Positions 7,593 to 17,026 are shown, counted from the first letter of the stretch. The stretch: DNA of 64,000 bases from Agrobacterium vitis (GCF_014926405.1 NZ_JACXXJ020000005.1:2237001-2301000); one strand, 5' to 3'. Made by a program: numbers and translations. The notes: generated from the letters alone by a model not told the origin.

Positions 7593-9155
7593 TCACTCCG
7601 CCACGGCCTCCACCGGTTTCGGGGCCCCGCCGGTCGGCAACCGGACGTTTTTCAGGCAGCAGGACGCGATGAAGCCGCAGCCAATGATCAACGCCATACT
7701 GATGAATACCGGCCCGAACGCATGGGCATAGGTGGCCGAGACCGCTGCGCGGGCTGCCGGGTCCAGCGCCGCAATGGCCGCCGGTGTCAGGCTTTCGATA
7801 TTACTGACGCCAGGGATTGCTGCACCGCCAGTCATGAAGGCCGACAGCACCGCACCATAGATGGAAATAGCGATAGAGGCACCACCCATGCGGGTCAGCG
7901 TCACCGTGCCGGTCGCCGCCCCGACATCCTTCTGGGCCACCGCATTCTGCACGCCAATCACCGGGATCTGCTGGCCGATACCGACGCTGATGCCATGCAT
8001 CAGCATCAGCACGCCAATCACCGCGATCGGCGTGCCAACAGGCAATTGGCTGAACAGGATAAAGGCAATGCAGCTGCCCGCGCCGCCGATGATACCGAAA
8101 ATCTTGTAGCGGCCAGTCGAGGAAATCAGCCGTCCGCTGCTAAGCGAACCGATGGCGATGCCGCCGGTGACCGCAATGAACAACAGACCAGCCAGCGTCG
8201 GCGACAGCCCGGTGGTGGTTTGCAGATAGAGCGCGACATAATTAACCGAACCGATGCCGACAGCACCGCTGGCGAGTGATATGATCCACAACAGCCGGGC
8301 GGTGGAATTGCGCATCAGGCTGATCGGCACCATTGGTTCTGCGGCCCGCTTTTCCACCTGCACGAACAGCACAGCACAGACCAAGCCGAAGGCAACGACG
8401 CCGAGGCTTCCCGGTGCCACCAGCGAACCGAAAATCTGGCCGCTATCGGCCCAAAACACCACGCTGGTCACAGCGCAGGCCAGCAGCAGCGCACCGGCAT
8501 AATCGATCTTCGGACGGCGATGCGGCTTGCGATAGGGCAGATAGAGGCCAAGCCCGATCAGAACAAGGATGCCGATCGGCAGATTGACGAGAAAGATTGA
8601 CCGCCAGCCGAACAGGTCGCTCATCGTGCCGCCCAATGTGGGGCCGACCGCGCCTGATGCCATCAGCACCAGGCTGGAATAGCTCTGATAACGGGCCCGC
8701 ACCCGCGGCTCGAACAGATCGGCATTGATGGAAAAGATCGACACCATGATGCCGCCGCCGCCAAGCCCTTGCAGCACCCGTGCTGCAATCAGCGTGTTCA
8801 TCGAGACCGCCGAGCCGCAGATCAGCGAGCCGACAGTGAAAATTGCGATGGCCGTCATCATTACATATTTGCGGCCGAACAGATCCCCCAACTTACCATA
8901 GAGCGGCATGACCGCGCTGGTGGCCAGAAGATAGGCGGACCCCACCCACCCGAACCGCTCCAGTTGGCCGAACTCGCCAACGATGGTCGGCAATGCCGTC
9001 GACACGATCTGATTGTCCAGCGTCGCCATGAACAGCGCCGTCATCAGGAACAAAAACAACATCGTCCGCAGGCGCGGGTCCGGCACCAGCGACTGGAAGG
9101 GGGGCGGCTCGACCGTCTTGGGAGCGACGGCCGGATCGGACAGGGCAGTATCCAT
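7593..9155 (-). CDS. DHA2-type MFS drug efflux transporter
   Basis: A 520-residue inner-membrane proton antiporter with the 14-helix pattern of the EmrB/QacA (DHA2) family. It has the signature LDNQIVSTALPTI in helix 1 (motif D1), GKLGDLFGRKYV (motif A) in the first cytoplasmic loop, and the ARVLQGLGGGGIM segment (motif B), followed by GAVGPTLGGTMSDLFGWRSIF (motif C). The start at 9155 is chosen because it begins a soluble N-terminal tail of about 30 residues before helix 1. It is divergent from a MarR-family gene with shared repeats between them, so it is probably a drug or phenolic-compound exporter induced when the regulator binds ligand. Confidence 0.92.
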   Translation of the reverse strand: MDTALSDPAVAPKTVEPPPFQSLVPDPRLRTMLFLFLMTALFMATLDNQIVSTALPTIVGEFGQLERFGWVGSAYLLATSAVMPLYGKLGDLFGRKYVMMTAIAIFTVGSLICGSAVSMNTLIAARVLQGLGGGGIMVSIFSINADLFEPRVRARYQSYSSLVLMASGAVGPTLGGTMSDLFGWRSIFLVNLPIGILVLIGLGLYLPYRKPHRRPKIDYAGALLLACAVTSVVFWADSGQIFGSLVAPGSLGVVAFGLVCAVLFVQVEKRAAEPMVPISLMRNSTARLLWIISLASGAVGIGSVNYVALYLQTTTGLSPTLAGLLFIAVTGGIAIGSLSSGRLISSTGRYKIFGIIGGAGSCIAFILFSQLPVGTPIAVIGVLMLMHGISVGIGQQIPVIGVQNAVAQKDVGAATGTVTLTRMGGASIAISIYGAVLSAFMTGGAAIPGVSNIESLTPAAIAALDPAARAAVSATYAHAFGPVFISMALIIGCGFIASCCLKNVRLPTGGAPKPVEAVAE

Positions 9156-9258
9156 GCGGAAATCTCTTTGGTTGCAAGGCAGAAGGAGGTGCAAAGGCTC
9201 GATTGTCTGGGATGCTACGGTCGGAACGAGCGAAGAACGGAATGTTCATTGCTCTTGT

Positions 9259-9328
9259 CATATATGTGATAAAAGCATATATTGCATTTTATTGTCAATG
9301 TGCACATATATGATAAAAGCACATATTT
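9259..9328. promoter_or_regulatory. Repeated operator in the MFS/marR divergent promoter
   Basis: Two similar AT-rich sites share the core GATAAAAGCA: CATATATGTGATAAAAGCAT at 9259 and CACATATATGATAAAAGCAC at 9303. Each also contains a CATATATG-like palindrome. Their place between the divergent start codons suggests the binding sites of the MarR-type regulator. Confidence 0.6.
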
Positions 9329-9358
9329 TCGTGAACTCCGATCTGCACTGGCTTGCGC

Positions 9359-9928
9359 ATGACCCAACCTCAAGACCGCGCCGAACACGCAACCGCCCTG
9401 GGCGCCGATCTTGTTGGTGAGCAAGCCCCTGCGGGCGTCGAAAATGCCTTGGACGGCATTTCCCAGACCATGGCCCGGCTGCGGATGATGATGGGCCGGC
9501 GCTTCATGTCGCGCATTGCCCTCAGCCGGATGAGCGAGGGCCACGGCATGGAGCTTTCGCATTTCGATGTGGTGAAGGTGGTTTCCCATGCCGCGCGTGG
9601 TCAGGAAGTAACCGTCGGGGTGATTGCCGAGCAGATGCGCATCGATCCATCGCGGGCAAGCCGAGTCGTGGCCGATCTCGTCCGGCGCGGCGCCCTACGG
9701 CGCGAGGCGTCACAGGCCGATGCGCGGCGTACCATCGTAACCCTGACGCCAATCGGCGAGGAATTGTTGCATCACTTCGACACTGTGCGCCGCGAGGTGA
9801 TTGGCCAGACCGTGGAAGACTGGAGCGCTGACGACATCATCACATTCGAAACCCTGTTCGACCGCTTCATCTGTGGGCTAGAATGCCGGGGAACGATACT
9901 GGCCAAAGAGGCCGGAGATAAGATTTAA
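9359..9928 (+). CDS. MarR-family transcriptional regulator
   Basis: A 189-residue winged-helix regulator. The LSHFDVVKVVSHAA helix, the VTVGVIAEQMRIDPSRASRV recognition helix and the DARRTIVTLTPIGEE wing are typical MarR features. The N-terminus of about 40 residues before the first conserved helix is longer than in most MarR proteins. The ATG at 9359 is preferred to a TTG two codons upstream. The gene is divergent from the MFS exporter and probably represses it and itself through the repeats between them. The ligand is unknown. Confidence 0.87.
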   Translation: MTQPQDRAEHATALGADLVGEQAPAGVENALDGISQTMARLRMMMGRRFMSRIALSRMSEGHGMELSHFDVVKVVSHAARGQEVTVGVIAEQMRIDPSRASRVVADLVRRGALRREASQADARRTIVTLTPIGEELLHHFDTVRREVIGQTVEDWSADDIITFETLFDRFICGLECRGTILAKEAGDKI

Positions 9929-10181
9929 TACGAAGGGGCGCCTTCCAGTCATACCTCAGATTGTCGCCGGTTTTGCATGACATCGGGTGCGCATGAAACG
10001 ATCGATCTGAAAATCGGTCTGATCTTGCCGATGCCGTGGTTGCAAGATCCGTTATGGGTGATACCTTTCGACCTCGCCGGATGACCGTATTTTCTTTCGG
10101 CCAATGATTGCCCCGGAAAAGGGAAATCCGATTTTTCCGAAAAGACAAACGAAAACCTGTTGTGCTCCAGAGGTCGTTTTC

Positions 10182-11948
10182 ATGATTATGTTCCGCTCCA
10201 GATCTTGGTTGTTTCCATCATCGAGCCTGTTGACAGCGCTGGTACTGGTGCTTGCGCCGATGACATCGCTTCATGCCGCCTCGCCTGCTCCGGTCGAAGG
10301 CCGCAATGGCATGGTGGTCACGGCGCAGCATCTGGCCACCGATATCGGCGTCTCGGTGCTGAAATCCGGCGGCAATGCTGTGGATGCCGCCGTGGCCGTG
10401 GGCTATGCGCTGGCGGTCACCTATCCGACCGCCGGCAATATCGGCGGCGGCGGCTTCATGACCATCCGGCTGAAAGATGGCCGCACTGATTTCATCGATT
10501 TCCGTGAAAAAGCACCGCTGGCCGCCAAAAAAGACATGTATCTCGACGACAAAGGCGAGATTGTGCCGCGCGCCAGCCTGGATGGCTATCTGGCCGTCGG
10601 CGTACCCGGCACCGTCAAGGGCCTGGAACTGGCGCGGGACAAATACGGCGCCAAGGACCGCGCCACCCTGCTTGCCCCGGCGATTGCGCTGGCCCGTGAC
10701 GGATTCACGCTCAATCAGGGCGATGCCGCCATTCTCGCCGGTGGCGCCAAGCGGCTGGCAAAAGACCCGGCGGCGGCAAAAATCTTCCTGAAAGCCGATG
10801 GCGCACCCTATGCTGTGGGCGAGGTGCTGAAACAGCCCGATCTGGCACAAGTGCTGGCCAGCATTGCAGAAAAAGGCCCTGACGCCTTCTACAAGGGCAT
10901 GCCTGCCCAGGCGATTGCCAAAGCCAGCGCCGATGGCAAGGGCATTTTGACCGCCGCCGATTTCGAAACCTATGCGGTGCGAGAGCTAAAGCCGGTCGAG
11001 TGCGACTATCGCGGCTACCACATCATCTCCTCGCCACCGCCATCGTCGGGCGGGGTGATCATCTGCGAAATCCTCAATATTCTGGAGGCCTATCCGCTGG
11101 CTGAACAGGGCTATGGCGCAGCTACGACCGTCCACCAGATGGTCGAGGCGATGCGCTATGCCTATGTTGATCGCAATGCGGCGCTGGGCGATCCTGATTT
11201 CGTCAACAATCCGCTGCCAAAAATGCTGGACAAGGCCTATGCCGCCGAGATCCGTGCCAAGATTACCCCCGGCAAAGCGGGTCAATCCGCCAACCTGAAA
11301 CCGTTCGGGGGCAAGGAAAGCACCGAGACCACGCAATATTCAATCATCGACGGTCAGGGCAATGCGGTGTCCGTCACCTATACGCTGAACGGTTCGTTCG
11401 GGGCGGGCGTGGTCGCCCCAGGCACCGGTATTCTGCTCAACAACGAGATGGACGATTTCACGTCCAAGCCCGGTGTGGCCAATCTCTACGGACTGGTGCA
11501 GGGCGAGGCCAATGCGATTGCCCCGAAGAAAACGCCGCTCTCCTCGATGAGCCCGACCATCGTCACCAAGGATGGCAAGCCCTTCATGGTCATTGGCAGC
11601 CCCGGCGGCTCGCGCATCATCACCATCACGCTGGAAGCGATCCTCAATGTGGTGGATTTCGGCATGGACATTTCCGCCGCCGTCAACGCGCCGCGCATTC
11701 ACCATCAATGGCAGCCGGACAAGATCTATTATGAGCCCTATGCGCTATCGCCCGATACGCTCCAGAAGCTGAAGGATATGGGCTATACGCTCGATGGCGG
11801 CAATGACGGCCCGGTCTGGGGCCAGGCCGCCGGCATTCTGGTCGGCGGCAAGAGCGTCTCTGACATTGCCAAGGCCGCAGACAAGGCATCCGGCTATTTC
11901 GGCGCCATCGACACCCGGGCCGTCGCCGGTTCCGCCAAGGGTTATTGA
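10182..11948 (+). CDS. ggt: Gamma-glutamyltransferase precursor
   Basis: A 588-residue periplasmic enzyme that transfers or hydrolyses gamma-glutamyl groups of glutathione and related peptides. The ATG at 10182 follows AGAGG and starts a Sec signal peptide ending near LHAASPAP; the longer frame from 10104 adds non-signal residues. The proenzyme is cut autocatalytically before the Thr of the TTQYSIIDGQGNAVS block, leaving that Thr as nucleophile. GTGILLNNEMDDF and SSMSPTIV plus GSPGGSRIITITLE are further conserved oxyanion and substrate loops. It stands alone between a MarR gene and a convergent DUF2087 gene. Confidence 0.95.
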   Translation: MIMFRSRSWLFPSSSLLTALVLVLAPMTSLHAASPAPVEGRNGMVVTAQHLATDIGVSVLKSGGNAVDAAVAVGYALAVTYPTAGNIGGGGFMTIRLKDGRTDFIDFREKAPLAAKKDMYLDDKGEIVPRASLDGYLAVGVPGTVKGLELARDKYGAKDRATLLAPAIALARDGFTLNQGDAAILAGGAKRLAKDPAAAKIFLKADGAPYAVGEVLKQPDLAQVLASIAEKGPDAFYKGMPAQAIAKASADGKGILTAADFETYAVRELKPVECDYRGYHIISSPPPSSGGVIICEILNILEAYPLAEQGYGAATTVHQMVEAMRYAYVDRNAALGDPDFVNNPLPKMLDKAYAAEIRAKITPGKAGQSANLKPFGGKESTETTQYSIIDGQGNAVSVTYTLNGSFGAGVVAPGTGILLNNEMDDFTSKPGVANLYGLVQGEANAIAPKKTPLSSMSPTIVTKDGKPFMVIGSPGGSRIITITLEAILNVVDFGMDISAAVNAPRIHHQWQPDKIYYEPYALSPDTLQKLKDMGYTLDGGNDGPVWGQAAGILVGGKSVSDIAKAADKASGYFGAIDTRAVAGSAKGY

Positions 11949-11985
11949 CGCAGCTTGCCGACAAAGACGGTGGCCTGGGCCGCCG

Positions 11986-12510
11986 TCACAGGCCGATCAA
12001 GGCCAGGGCGTCCGACGGCGGACGCCTTTCCACCCGCCGGTAGAGCCGGCAATCCAGCGTGCGCGACAACAGCCTGTTGTTGACCATTTCCCGACGCAGC
12101 AAGACATGGTCGCCAAAGCCGTTCAGGCTTTTGAGCAATGCATTGACCTCCGCTTCTGGCAGATCCCTGTCGGCGGAAAAGGCCGCCCAAAGCTTCCACA
12201 GGCTCAACCGCTGATGGCTGGTTTTCGATGGCCAGCGGATCAGCACGCCCTTGTCATCGAAGCAGCGCGCCACTGCCTCGACAAGCCGATAATCGACCGG
12301 CGGATCGGCGGCCTTTGGCAGAGCCAGCCTTGCCTGGGCCGCACGCGACGCTTTCCAGTGCTGGAAATTGGCGTGGCCTGAGGCGCGGGCGAGCATATTG
12401 AGAAGCTCGACATGGCCAGGCGCTCCGCCATGCTTCTGCAGCTCACGGCCAAGACTGCGGGCGAGATCGGAAATATCTGTGATTTCATAAGAGTAAGTCA
12501 GACGCGACAT
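11986..12510 (-). CDS. DUF2087-domain protein
   Basis: A 174-residue cytoplasmic protein. The C-terminal half, from VLIRWPSKTSHQRLSLWKLW through LPEAEVNALLKS to LLRREMVNNRLLSRT, matches the DUF2087 pattern, often found next to or fused with small regulators. The N-terminal part (ARSLGRELQKHGGAPGHVEL followed by ARASGHANFQHWKA) resembles the small glyoxalase-related N-terminal module. The ATG at 12510 with AAGGATAAAG upstream is chosen over the longer frame to 12624. A perfect 20-bp palindrome lies about 95 bp upstream. Function unknown; a regulatory role is only a guess. Confidence 0.72.
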   Translation of the reverse strand: MSRLTYSYEITDISDLARSLGRELQKHGGAPGHVELLNMLARASGHANFQHWKASRAAQARLALPKAADPPVDYRLVEAVARCFDDKGVLIRWPSKTSHQRLSLWKLWAAFSADRDLPEAEVNALLKSLNGFGDHVLLRREMVNNRLLSRTLDCRLYRRVERRPPSDALALIGL

Positions 12511-12602
12511 CGCTTTATCCTTCGATAGATGCGCCCATGCCATGCCGGTAACCACCGTCCTGCCAGCGGGCGCAATAAAGCGTGCCGTGGATCTACAGCG
12601 CC

Positions 12603-12622
12603 GTGCGCCATATATGGCGCAC
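12603..12622. repeat. 20-bp perfect palindrome GTGCGCCATATATGGCGCAC
   Basis: A self-complementary 20-mer centred on ATAT, located upstream of the DUF2087 gene. A perfect dyad of this length without spacer is typical of a dimeric repressor operator, but no regulator can be assigned. Confidence 0.75.
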
Positions 12623-12647
12623 AAAGGTTCGCTGTAACTCTTTCATA

Positions 12648-12707
12648 CCTACTGCATAATTTTCTCTTTAAACCGGAATGGGTTTAAAGAGAAAATTATG
12701 CAGTAGG
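12648..12707. repeat. 27-bp perfect inverted repeat with 6-nt loop
   Basis: The left arm (12648-12674, beginning CCTACTGCATAATTTTC) is exactly mirrored by the right arm (12681-12707, ending AATTATGCAGTAGG), around GGAATG. The 360-bp space between the DUF2087 and GST genes otherwise holds the 20-bp palindrome and no convincing ORF. An AATGCAGTAG fragment also appears near 38648-38657, which suggests a family of dispersed intergenic palindromes. It could be a bidirectional terminator or a small mobile palindromic element. Confidence 0.85.
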
Positions 12708-12870
12708 ATGATGCAGGTTTAGCTCTCCTTTGCAGGAGCGGTGATGTCTGGGTGAACTGCGGACCCTGTTAAGAGTGATAGAAGCAAATTGTTTTCAGTG
12801 TCAATCCCGTGCTTCCCAATGCTGCATTTCAAGGATAGCCTCACCTCCAAATCACCCTTGGGAGACACCG

Positions 12871-13524
12871 ATGTTGAAAGTCTATGGCTGCTATAAATCC
12901 CGCGCCACGCGCGTCATATGGCTTGCGGAAGAGCTGGAACTGGCCTTCGATCATATCCCGGTCTTGCAGGCGGTGAAGCTGGACAATCCGCTGGCACCGG
13001 ATGCGCCGATCAATACGCAGTCTCCGGCTTTTCTGGCGATAAATCCGTTCGGGGCCATTCCGGCCATTGAAGATGACGGGTTGGTTCTGTTCGAATCGCT
13101 TGCCATCACCCTCTACCTTGCCAAGCAATATGGCGGCGAGATCGGTCCGAGGGATCTGGAGGAAGATGCGCTGATGATGCAGTGGTCGCTGTTTGCTGCC
13201 ACCGAAATCGAAGGCAATGCGCTGAAAATCTCCCGGATTGCCATGGATGGCCGGCTGGACAGCGAGGCCGGTCAATCGGAAGCCGCGGCTGCCGCCCGGT
13301 TGCTAAAGAGGCCACTGTCTGTGCTGGAAAAGCATTTCTCGGCCAAGGAATTCGCCGTTTCCGACCGTTTCACGGTGGCTGACATCAATCTCGCCGAAAT
13401 CGTTCGCTACGCCCAACCTTATACGCCGGTGATGGACGCCCATCCGAGCGTCAGTGCCTGGCTTGACCGCTGCCAGAGCCGCCCTGCCTTCCAGGCCATG
13501 TGGGAACGGCGGGCTGCGGAGTAA
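12871..13524 (+). CDS. Glutathione S-transferase family protein
   Basis: A 217-residue two-domain protein. The N-terminal thioredoxin-like domain begins MLKVYGCYKSRATRVIWLAE, with a Ser/Thr-Arg start region in place of a Cys, and contains NPFGAIPAIEDDGLVLFESL, where the cis-Pro and the E-S pair bind glutathione. The C-terminal helical domain has the FTVADINLAEIV N-capping box motif. Such proteins conjugate or reduce substrates with glutathione in the cytoplasm. The ATG at 12871 follows TTGGGAG. The acetyltransferase gene starts 3 bp after the stop, so the two probably form an operon. Confidence 0.9.
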   Translation: MLKVYGCYKSRATRVIWLAEELELAFDHIPVLQAVKLDNPLAPDAPINTQSPAFLAINPFGAIPAIEDDGLVLFESLAITLYLAKQYGGEIGPRDLEEDALMMQWSLFAATEIEGNALKISRIAMDGRLDSEAGQSEAAAAARLLKRPLSVLEKHFSAKEFAVSDRFTVADINLAEIVRYAQPYTPVMDAHPSVSAWLDRCQSRPAFQAMWERRAAE

Positions 13525-13527
13525 CCG

Positions 13528-14022
13528 ATGTACCCGGCTCTGACCCTGGCGCCGCTGGCGCGCGACGACCGCGCCCGCGTGCTGCATCTGGCTTTGCCAC
13601 CGGAGCAGCAGATGTTTGCCGGGCCCATCGAAAAAGTTATCGACGACGGTGATCAAACTGTGGATTTTCACATCGGCAGTGTCAGCGATGACCCTGTCTG
13701 CTTCTTCAAGATCGACCGGGACTATAATGCCCGCCTCTCCGGTTTTGATCTGGCGGAGCAAGGTTTCCAGCCCGGCGATCTCGGCCTGCGGGCGCTGATC
13801 GTCGGCAGCCAATTTCAGGGAAAAGGCTATGGCAAGGCAGCCATGGCCGCCCTGCCCGCCTATCTCGCCAACTATTATCCGGCCAGACACTGTTTCCTCA
13901 CCGTCAACCTGCGCAATCCGGCGGCGATCGGCCTTTACACAAAAAGCGGCTGGCAGGATACCGGCCAAACCTATCTCGGCGGCAAGGCCGGGCCACAGAT
14001 CCTGACGCGTCTGGAGCTTTGA
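13528..14022 (+). CDS. GNAT-family N-acetyltransferase
   Basis: A 164-residue acetyltransferase. The RALIVGSQFQGKGYGKAAMA segment is the acetyl-CoA pyrophosphate-binding motif A, and CFLTVNLRNPAAIGLYTKSG gives the following beta4-alpha4 region with the conserved N-x-x-A-x-x-L-Y. Substrate not predictable. It begins 3 bp after the GST gene and is likely co-transcribed with it. A 200-bp gap to the next gene shows no obvious terminator. Confidence 0.85.
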   Translation: MYPALTLAPLARDDRARVLHLALPPEQQMFAGPIEKVIDDGDQTVDFHIGSVSDDPVCFFKIDRDYNARLSGFDLAEQGFQPGDLGLRALIVGSQFQGKGYGKAAMAALPAYLANYYPARHCFLTVNLRNPAAIGLYTKSGWQDTGQTYLGGKAGPQILTRLEL

Positions 14023-14223
14023 CAGGTCCGACAACGGCTCACCAGCAGTTAGGGAAACCTACACCCCTAAAACAATATGAAATTGCTTTTATCGCCAATA
14101 CATTCTGTGGAAAGGTCTGCTTTTCGCGCCTGAATTTGTCTTTTAGCATTTTCCGATATTCAGCTTGCTGTCAGGACTGCGTGCCATGCGACCGACATAA
14201 AACGGTCATGTGGAGGATGTTGC

Positions 14224-15897
14224 TTGAATTATCGTGCCGGAAAAGCCAGTGTCTTCATGTTCAGACCGCAAATCGGCAGCGTGACGCTGTGCATCCTGAC
14301 CACAGCCTATCTGCTGGCGGTGACCAACACCACTTTCTGGATCAAGGCGCATGGCTATCTGGCGGATACCTCGCCATTGGCCTTCGGCCTGTTTGCGCTC
14401 GGCATTTCCGCCATGTGCCTGGCGATCCTCACGCTGTTCTCGGCGAAATATCTGGTAAAGCCGGTGCTGATCTTCCTGGTGATAACCGCCTCGCTATCGT
14501 CATGGTTTACCGACCAGTTCGGCACGATCATCGACCGTGAAATGATCCGCAATGCGGCGGTTTCGACCGGGGCGGAGACGGCCCGTCTGCTGACGCCCCG
14601 TTTTATGATGCATGTGGTTCTAACCGGTCTTTTCCCCTCGTTGCTGATTGTCTGGCTGCGGATCCGCCACCGGCCGTTCTTCAGCAAGCTTGCCCATAAT
14701 GCTGGCATCATCGTCGCCTGTGTCGCGGTGTTTGCCGCCGCCGCCTTCAGCGATTACCGAACCTTTGCGGGCGTCGGGCGCGCCCATAACGATATTCTCG
14801 ACCGGCTGAACCCGTTCCTGCCGATTGCCAATGCCGTGCGCTATACCATCGACGCCAACCGGGACCGTAATATCGTCGCCCAACCGATTGGCACCGACGC
14901 CCACCGGATCAATACCGCCGCCCTCACCAAACCGCGCGTCACTGTCATCGTTGCCGGGGAAACCGCACGGGCCGCGAATTTCTCGCTGGGCGGCTATCAG
15001 CGCAACACCAATCCGCAACTGAAAGCCCGGGGCGTGACCTATTTCAGCAACACGACCAGCTGCGGCACGGCGACGGCCGTGTCCATCCCTTGCATGTTCT
15101 CCGACCTGACACGGTCGAGCTATAGCCACCGCAAGGCCGCCGAGCGGCAGAACCTGCTGGATGTGCTGGGCTATGCCAAGGTCTCCGTGACCTGGCTGGA
15201 CAATGACACCGGCCATTACAATGTCGCCGACCGGGTGCCCTATACGTTTCTGCCACCGTCTGCCGATCCGCGCTTTTGCAAGGATGGCGAATGTCTGGAT
15301 GGCATCCTGACCGACAAGCTGAACGGCTGGCTGGACGGGATCAAGGGCGACAGCGTGCTGGTGCTGCATCAGCTTGGCAGTCACGGCCCTGCCTATTACG
15401 CCCGCTATCCGGAGGAATTCCGCAGGTTCCAGCCGGATTGCCGCGCCAATGATTTTGGCAAATGCAGCCCGCAGGAAATCCGCAACGCCTATGACAACAC
15501 CATTCTCTACACAGACCATATCGTTGCGCAGGTGATCGACACGCTGAAACAACGGTCCGGCACGTTGGCTGGCGCTGTCGTCTATCTGTCCGACCATGGC
15601 GAGTCGCTCGGCGAAAATGGTATCTACCTGCACGGCATGCCCTATATGGTCGCTCCAACAGAACAAACCCATGTGCCTCTGCTGTTCTGGCTGGCCGATG
15701 ATCTCGCCAAGGATGCCGGATACGACCGGGACTGCCTGGCAAAAACCACAGCCGAACCGCGCTCCCATGACAATCTGTTCCACAGCGTGCTGGGCCTGAT
15801 GGATGTGTCGACCAAAGTGTACAATCCCGCCCTCGATGTGTTTTCCGGCTGCCGGCGCGCACCGGGAACCGTGGCAGCGGCTGAGCCGGTCAACTAA
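14224..15897 (+). CDS. eptA: Lipid A phosphoethanolamine transferase (EptA-like)
   Basis: A 557-residue inner-membrane enzyme that moves phosphoethanolamine from phosphatidylethanolamine to lipid A, lowering negative charge and sensitivity to cationic peptides. About five N-terminal transmembrane helices (from SVTLCILTTAYLLAV to NAGIIVACVAVFAA) lead to a periplasmic alkaline-phosphatase-like domain. VTVIVAGETARAANFSLGGY carries the nucleophilic Thr, and SDHGESLGENGIYLHG holds zinc ligands, with a His in EQTHVPLLFWL. Start is a TTG at 14224 after GGAGG; an ATG at 14257 is possible. Which phosphate of the lipid A is modified is unknown. Confidence 0.9.
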   Translation: MNYRAGKASVFMFRPQIGSVTLCILTTAYLLAVTNTTFWIKAHGYLADTSPLAFGLFALGISAMCLAILTLFSAKYLVKPVLIFLVITASLSSWFTDQFGTIIDREMIRNAAVSTGAETARLLTPRFMMHVVLTGLFPSLLIVWLRIRHRPFFSKLAHNAGIIVACVAVFAAAAFSDYRTFAGVGRAHNDILDRLNPFLPIANAVRYTIDANRDRNIVAQPIGTDAHRINTAALTKPRVTVIVAGETARAANFSLGGYQRNTNPQLKARGVTYFSNTTSCGTATAVSIPCMFSDLTRSSYSHRKAAERQNLLDVLGYAKVSVTWLDNDTGHYNVADRVPYTFLPPSADPRFCKDGECLDGILTDKLNGWLDGIKGDSVLVLHQLGSHGPAYYARYPEEFRRFQPDCRANDFGKCSPQEIRNAYDNTILYTDHIVAQVIDTLKQRSGTLAGAVVYLSDHGESLGENGIYLHGMPYMVAPTEQTHVPLLFWLADDLAKDAGYDRDCLAKTTAEPRSHDNLFHSVLGLMDVSTKVYNPALDVFSGCRRAPGTVAAAEPVN

Positions 15898-16009
15898 CCG
15901 ACACCAACGTCTGTGCTCTCAACTATTCGTGTCCGCGCCTTGAAAGAGCAGCGGCAGAGGTCAGATCTGTTAGGATTATGGCGACAGGTTCAACAGAAAG
16001 AGCAGCACC

Positions 16010-16639
16010 ATGCTACGCACAAAGATTGTAAGATCGAAAACCACCCTCTCCCTCCTCGCAGGCACCCTGCTGGCGATGGGTATCGGCATGAGTGCAGAGG
16101 CGGCGGAAGCGCTGCGCATTCGCGGCACGGTTGAAAGCTTTGAGGGCAAGGTGCTGACGGTCAAGACCCGCGAGGGCGAGACCGCGAAGATTGCTCTGAA
16201 GGACGGCTGGAAAATCTCCAGCGTCGCCAAGGCCTCAGCAGATGCGATCAAGCCCGGCGATTTTGTCGGTATTGCCTCGGCCCCAAAATCGGATGGCGGC
16301 AACAATGCGCTGGAAGTGGTGATCTTTCCCGCCGCCATGAAAGGCACCGGCGAAGGCAGCCGCCCCTGGGATCTTCAGCCCGGCAGCACGATGACCAATG
16401 CCACAGTGGCCAATGCCGTCAAAGCCGTCGATGGCCCGACCCTGACCCTGACCTATAAGGGCGGCGAAAAGACCATCTCCATTCCCGAAGGCACGCCCAT
16501 CGTCACCTTCGCCCCCGCCGTTGAAGCCGACCTGAAGAGCGGCGCCACCGTATTCGTGAACGCCGAAAAGGCCGAGGACGGCACAATCGCCTCAAGCCGC
16601 GTGGTTGTCGGCACCAAGGGCGTCGTGCCGCCGATGTGA
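16010..16639 (+). CDS. Exported DUF5666-like protein
   Basis: A 209-residue protein with a clear signal peptide (basic start, LSLLAGTLLAMGIGM, cut near AEAAEA). The mature part consists of two similar beta-rich units: RGTVESFEGKVLTVKTREGE and a second one around VDGPTLTLTYKGGEKTISIP. This pattern, in which a G-x-V/L-x-V-x-T strand is repeated, resembles DUF5666/OB-like periplasmic proteins. No catalytic residue seen. The ATG at 16010 follows AGAGCAGCACC, a weak ribosome site. It stands between eptA and a convergent small lipoprotein gene. Confidence 0.75.
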   Translation: MLRTKIVRSKTTLSLLAGTLLAMGIGMSAEAAEALRIRGTVESFEGKVLTVKTREGETAKIALKDGWKISSVAKASADAIKPGDFVGIASAPKSDGGNNALEVVIFPAAMKGTGEGSRPWDLQPGSTMTNATVANAVKAVDGPTLTLTYKGGEKTISIPEGTPIVTFAPAVEADLKSGATVFVNAEKAEDGTIASSRVVVGTKGVVPPM

Positions 16640-16708
16640 TGCTACTAAGCTCTGGCTCTCGGCAGATTTCCGGTGGCCAGAGCTTACGTGCTTTGGCGAG
16701 GGCAAGCT

Positions 16709-17026
16709 TTAATAATAGCAGCCCCAAGGTCCGCAGCGACGATAGTAATGGTGCCGGTTGTCCAGGCTGGCACCAAGAACGGCCCCTCCCAGGACGCCGA
16801 TTGCTGCGCCGGCAGCCACATTGCTTTCAGCCTGCTTGGCCTGAATGCGATTGCTTTGATAGGTGGCCCCGACACATTTCTGATAACGCGAGGTACCCGG
16901 CTTCAAGCCTTGCGCGCTACAGGTCATTTCCGCGTTGCTGGCAGATTCCTGAGGTGTCTGGCATGAGACCAGACCAGACAAAACCACCAGACTAAAAAGC
17001 CCATGCAAAACTCTTCTCATCAACAT
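16709..17026 (-). CDS. Small glycine-zipper lipoprotein
   Basis: A 105-residue lipoprotein. The start at 17026 follows AGGGGACAG and gives MLMRRVLHGLFSLVVL with the lipobox SGLVSC. The mature part has a Gly-zipper segment (NVAAGAAIGVLGGAVLGASL), which in related small envelope proteins inserts in or packs against a membrane, and ends in a Tyr/Cys-rich tail (HHYYRRCGPWGCYY). The reading frame continues upstream to 17161, but that extension is Cys-rich and has no signal character. It is convergent with the DUF5666-like gene. Function unknown. Confidence 0.7.
   Translation of the reverse strand: MLMRRVLHGLFSLVVLSGLVSCQTPQESASNAEMTCSAQGLKPGTSRYQKCVGATYQSNRIQAKQAESNVAAGAAIGVLGGAVLGASLDNRHHYYRRCGPWGCYY

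Noticed and set aside
14620..15783. 387-codon minus-strand frame opposite eptA
   Set aside because: No ribosome site and no known motifs; eptA on the plus strand has its full active site.
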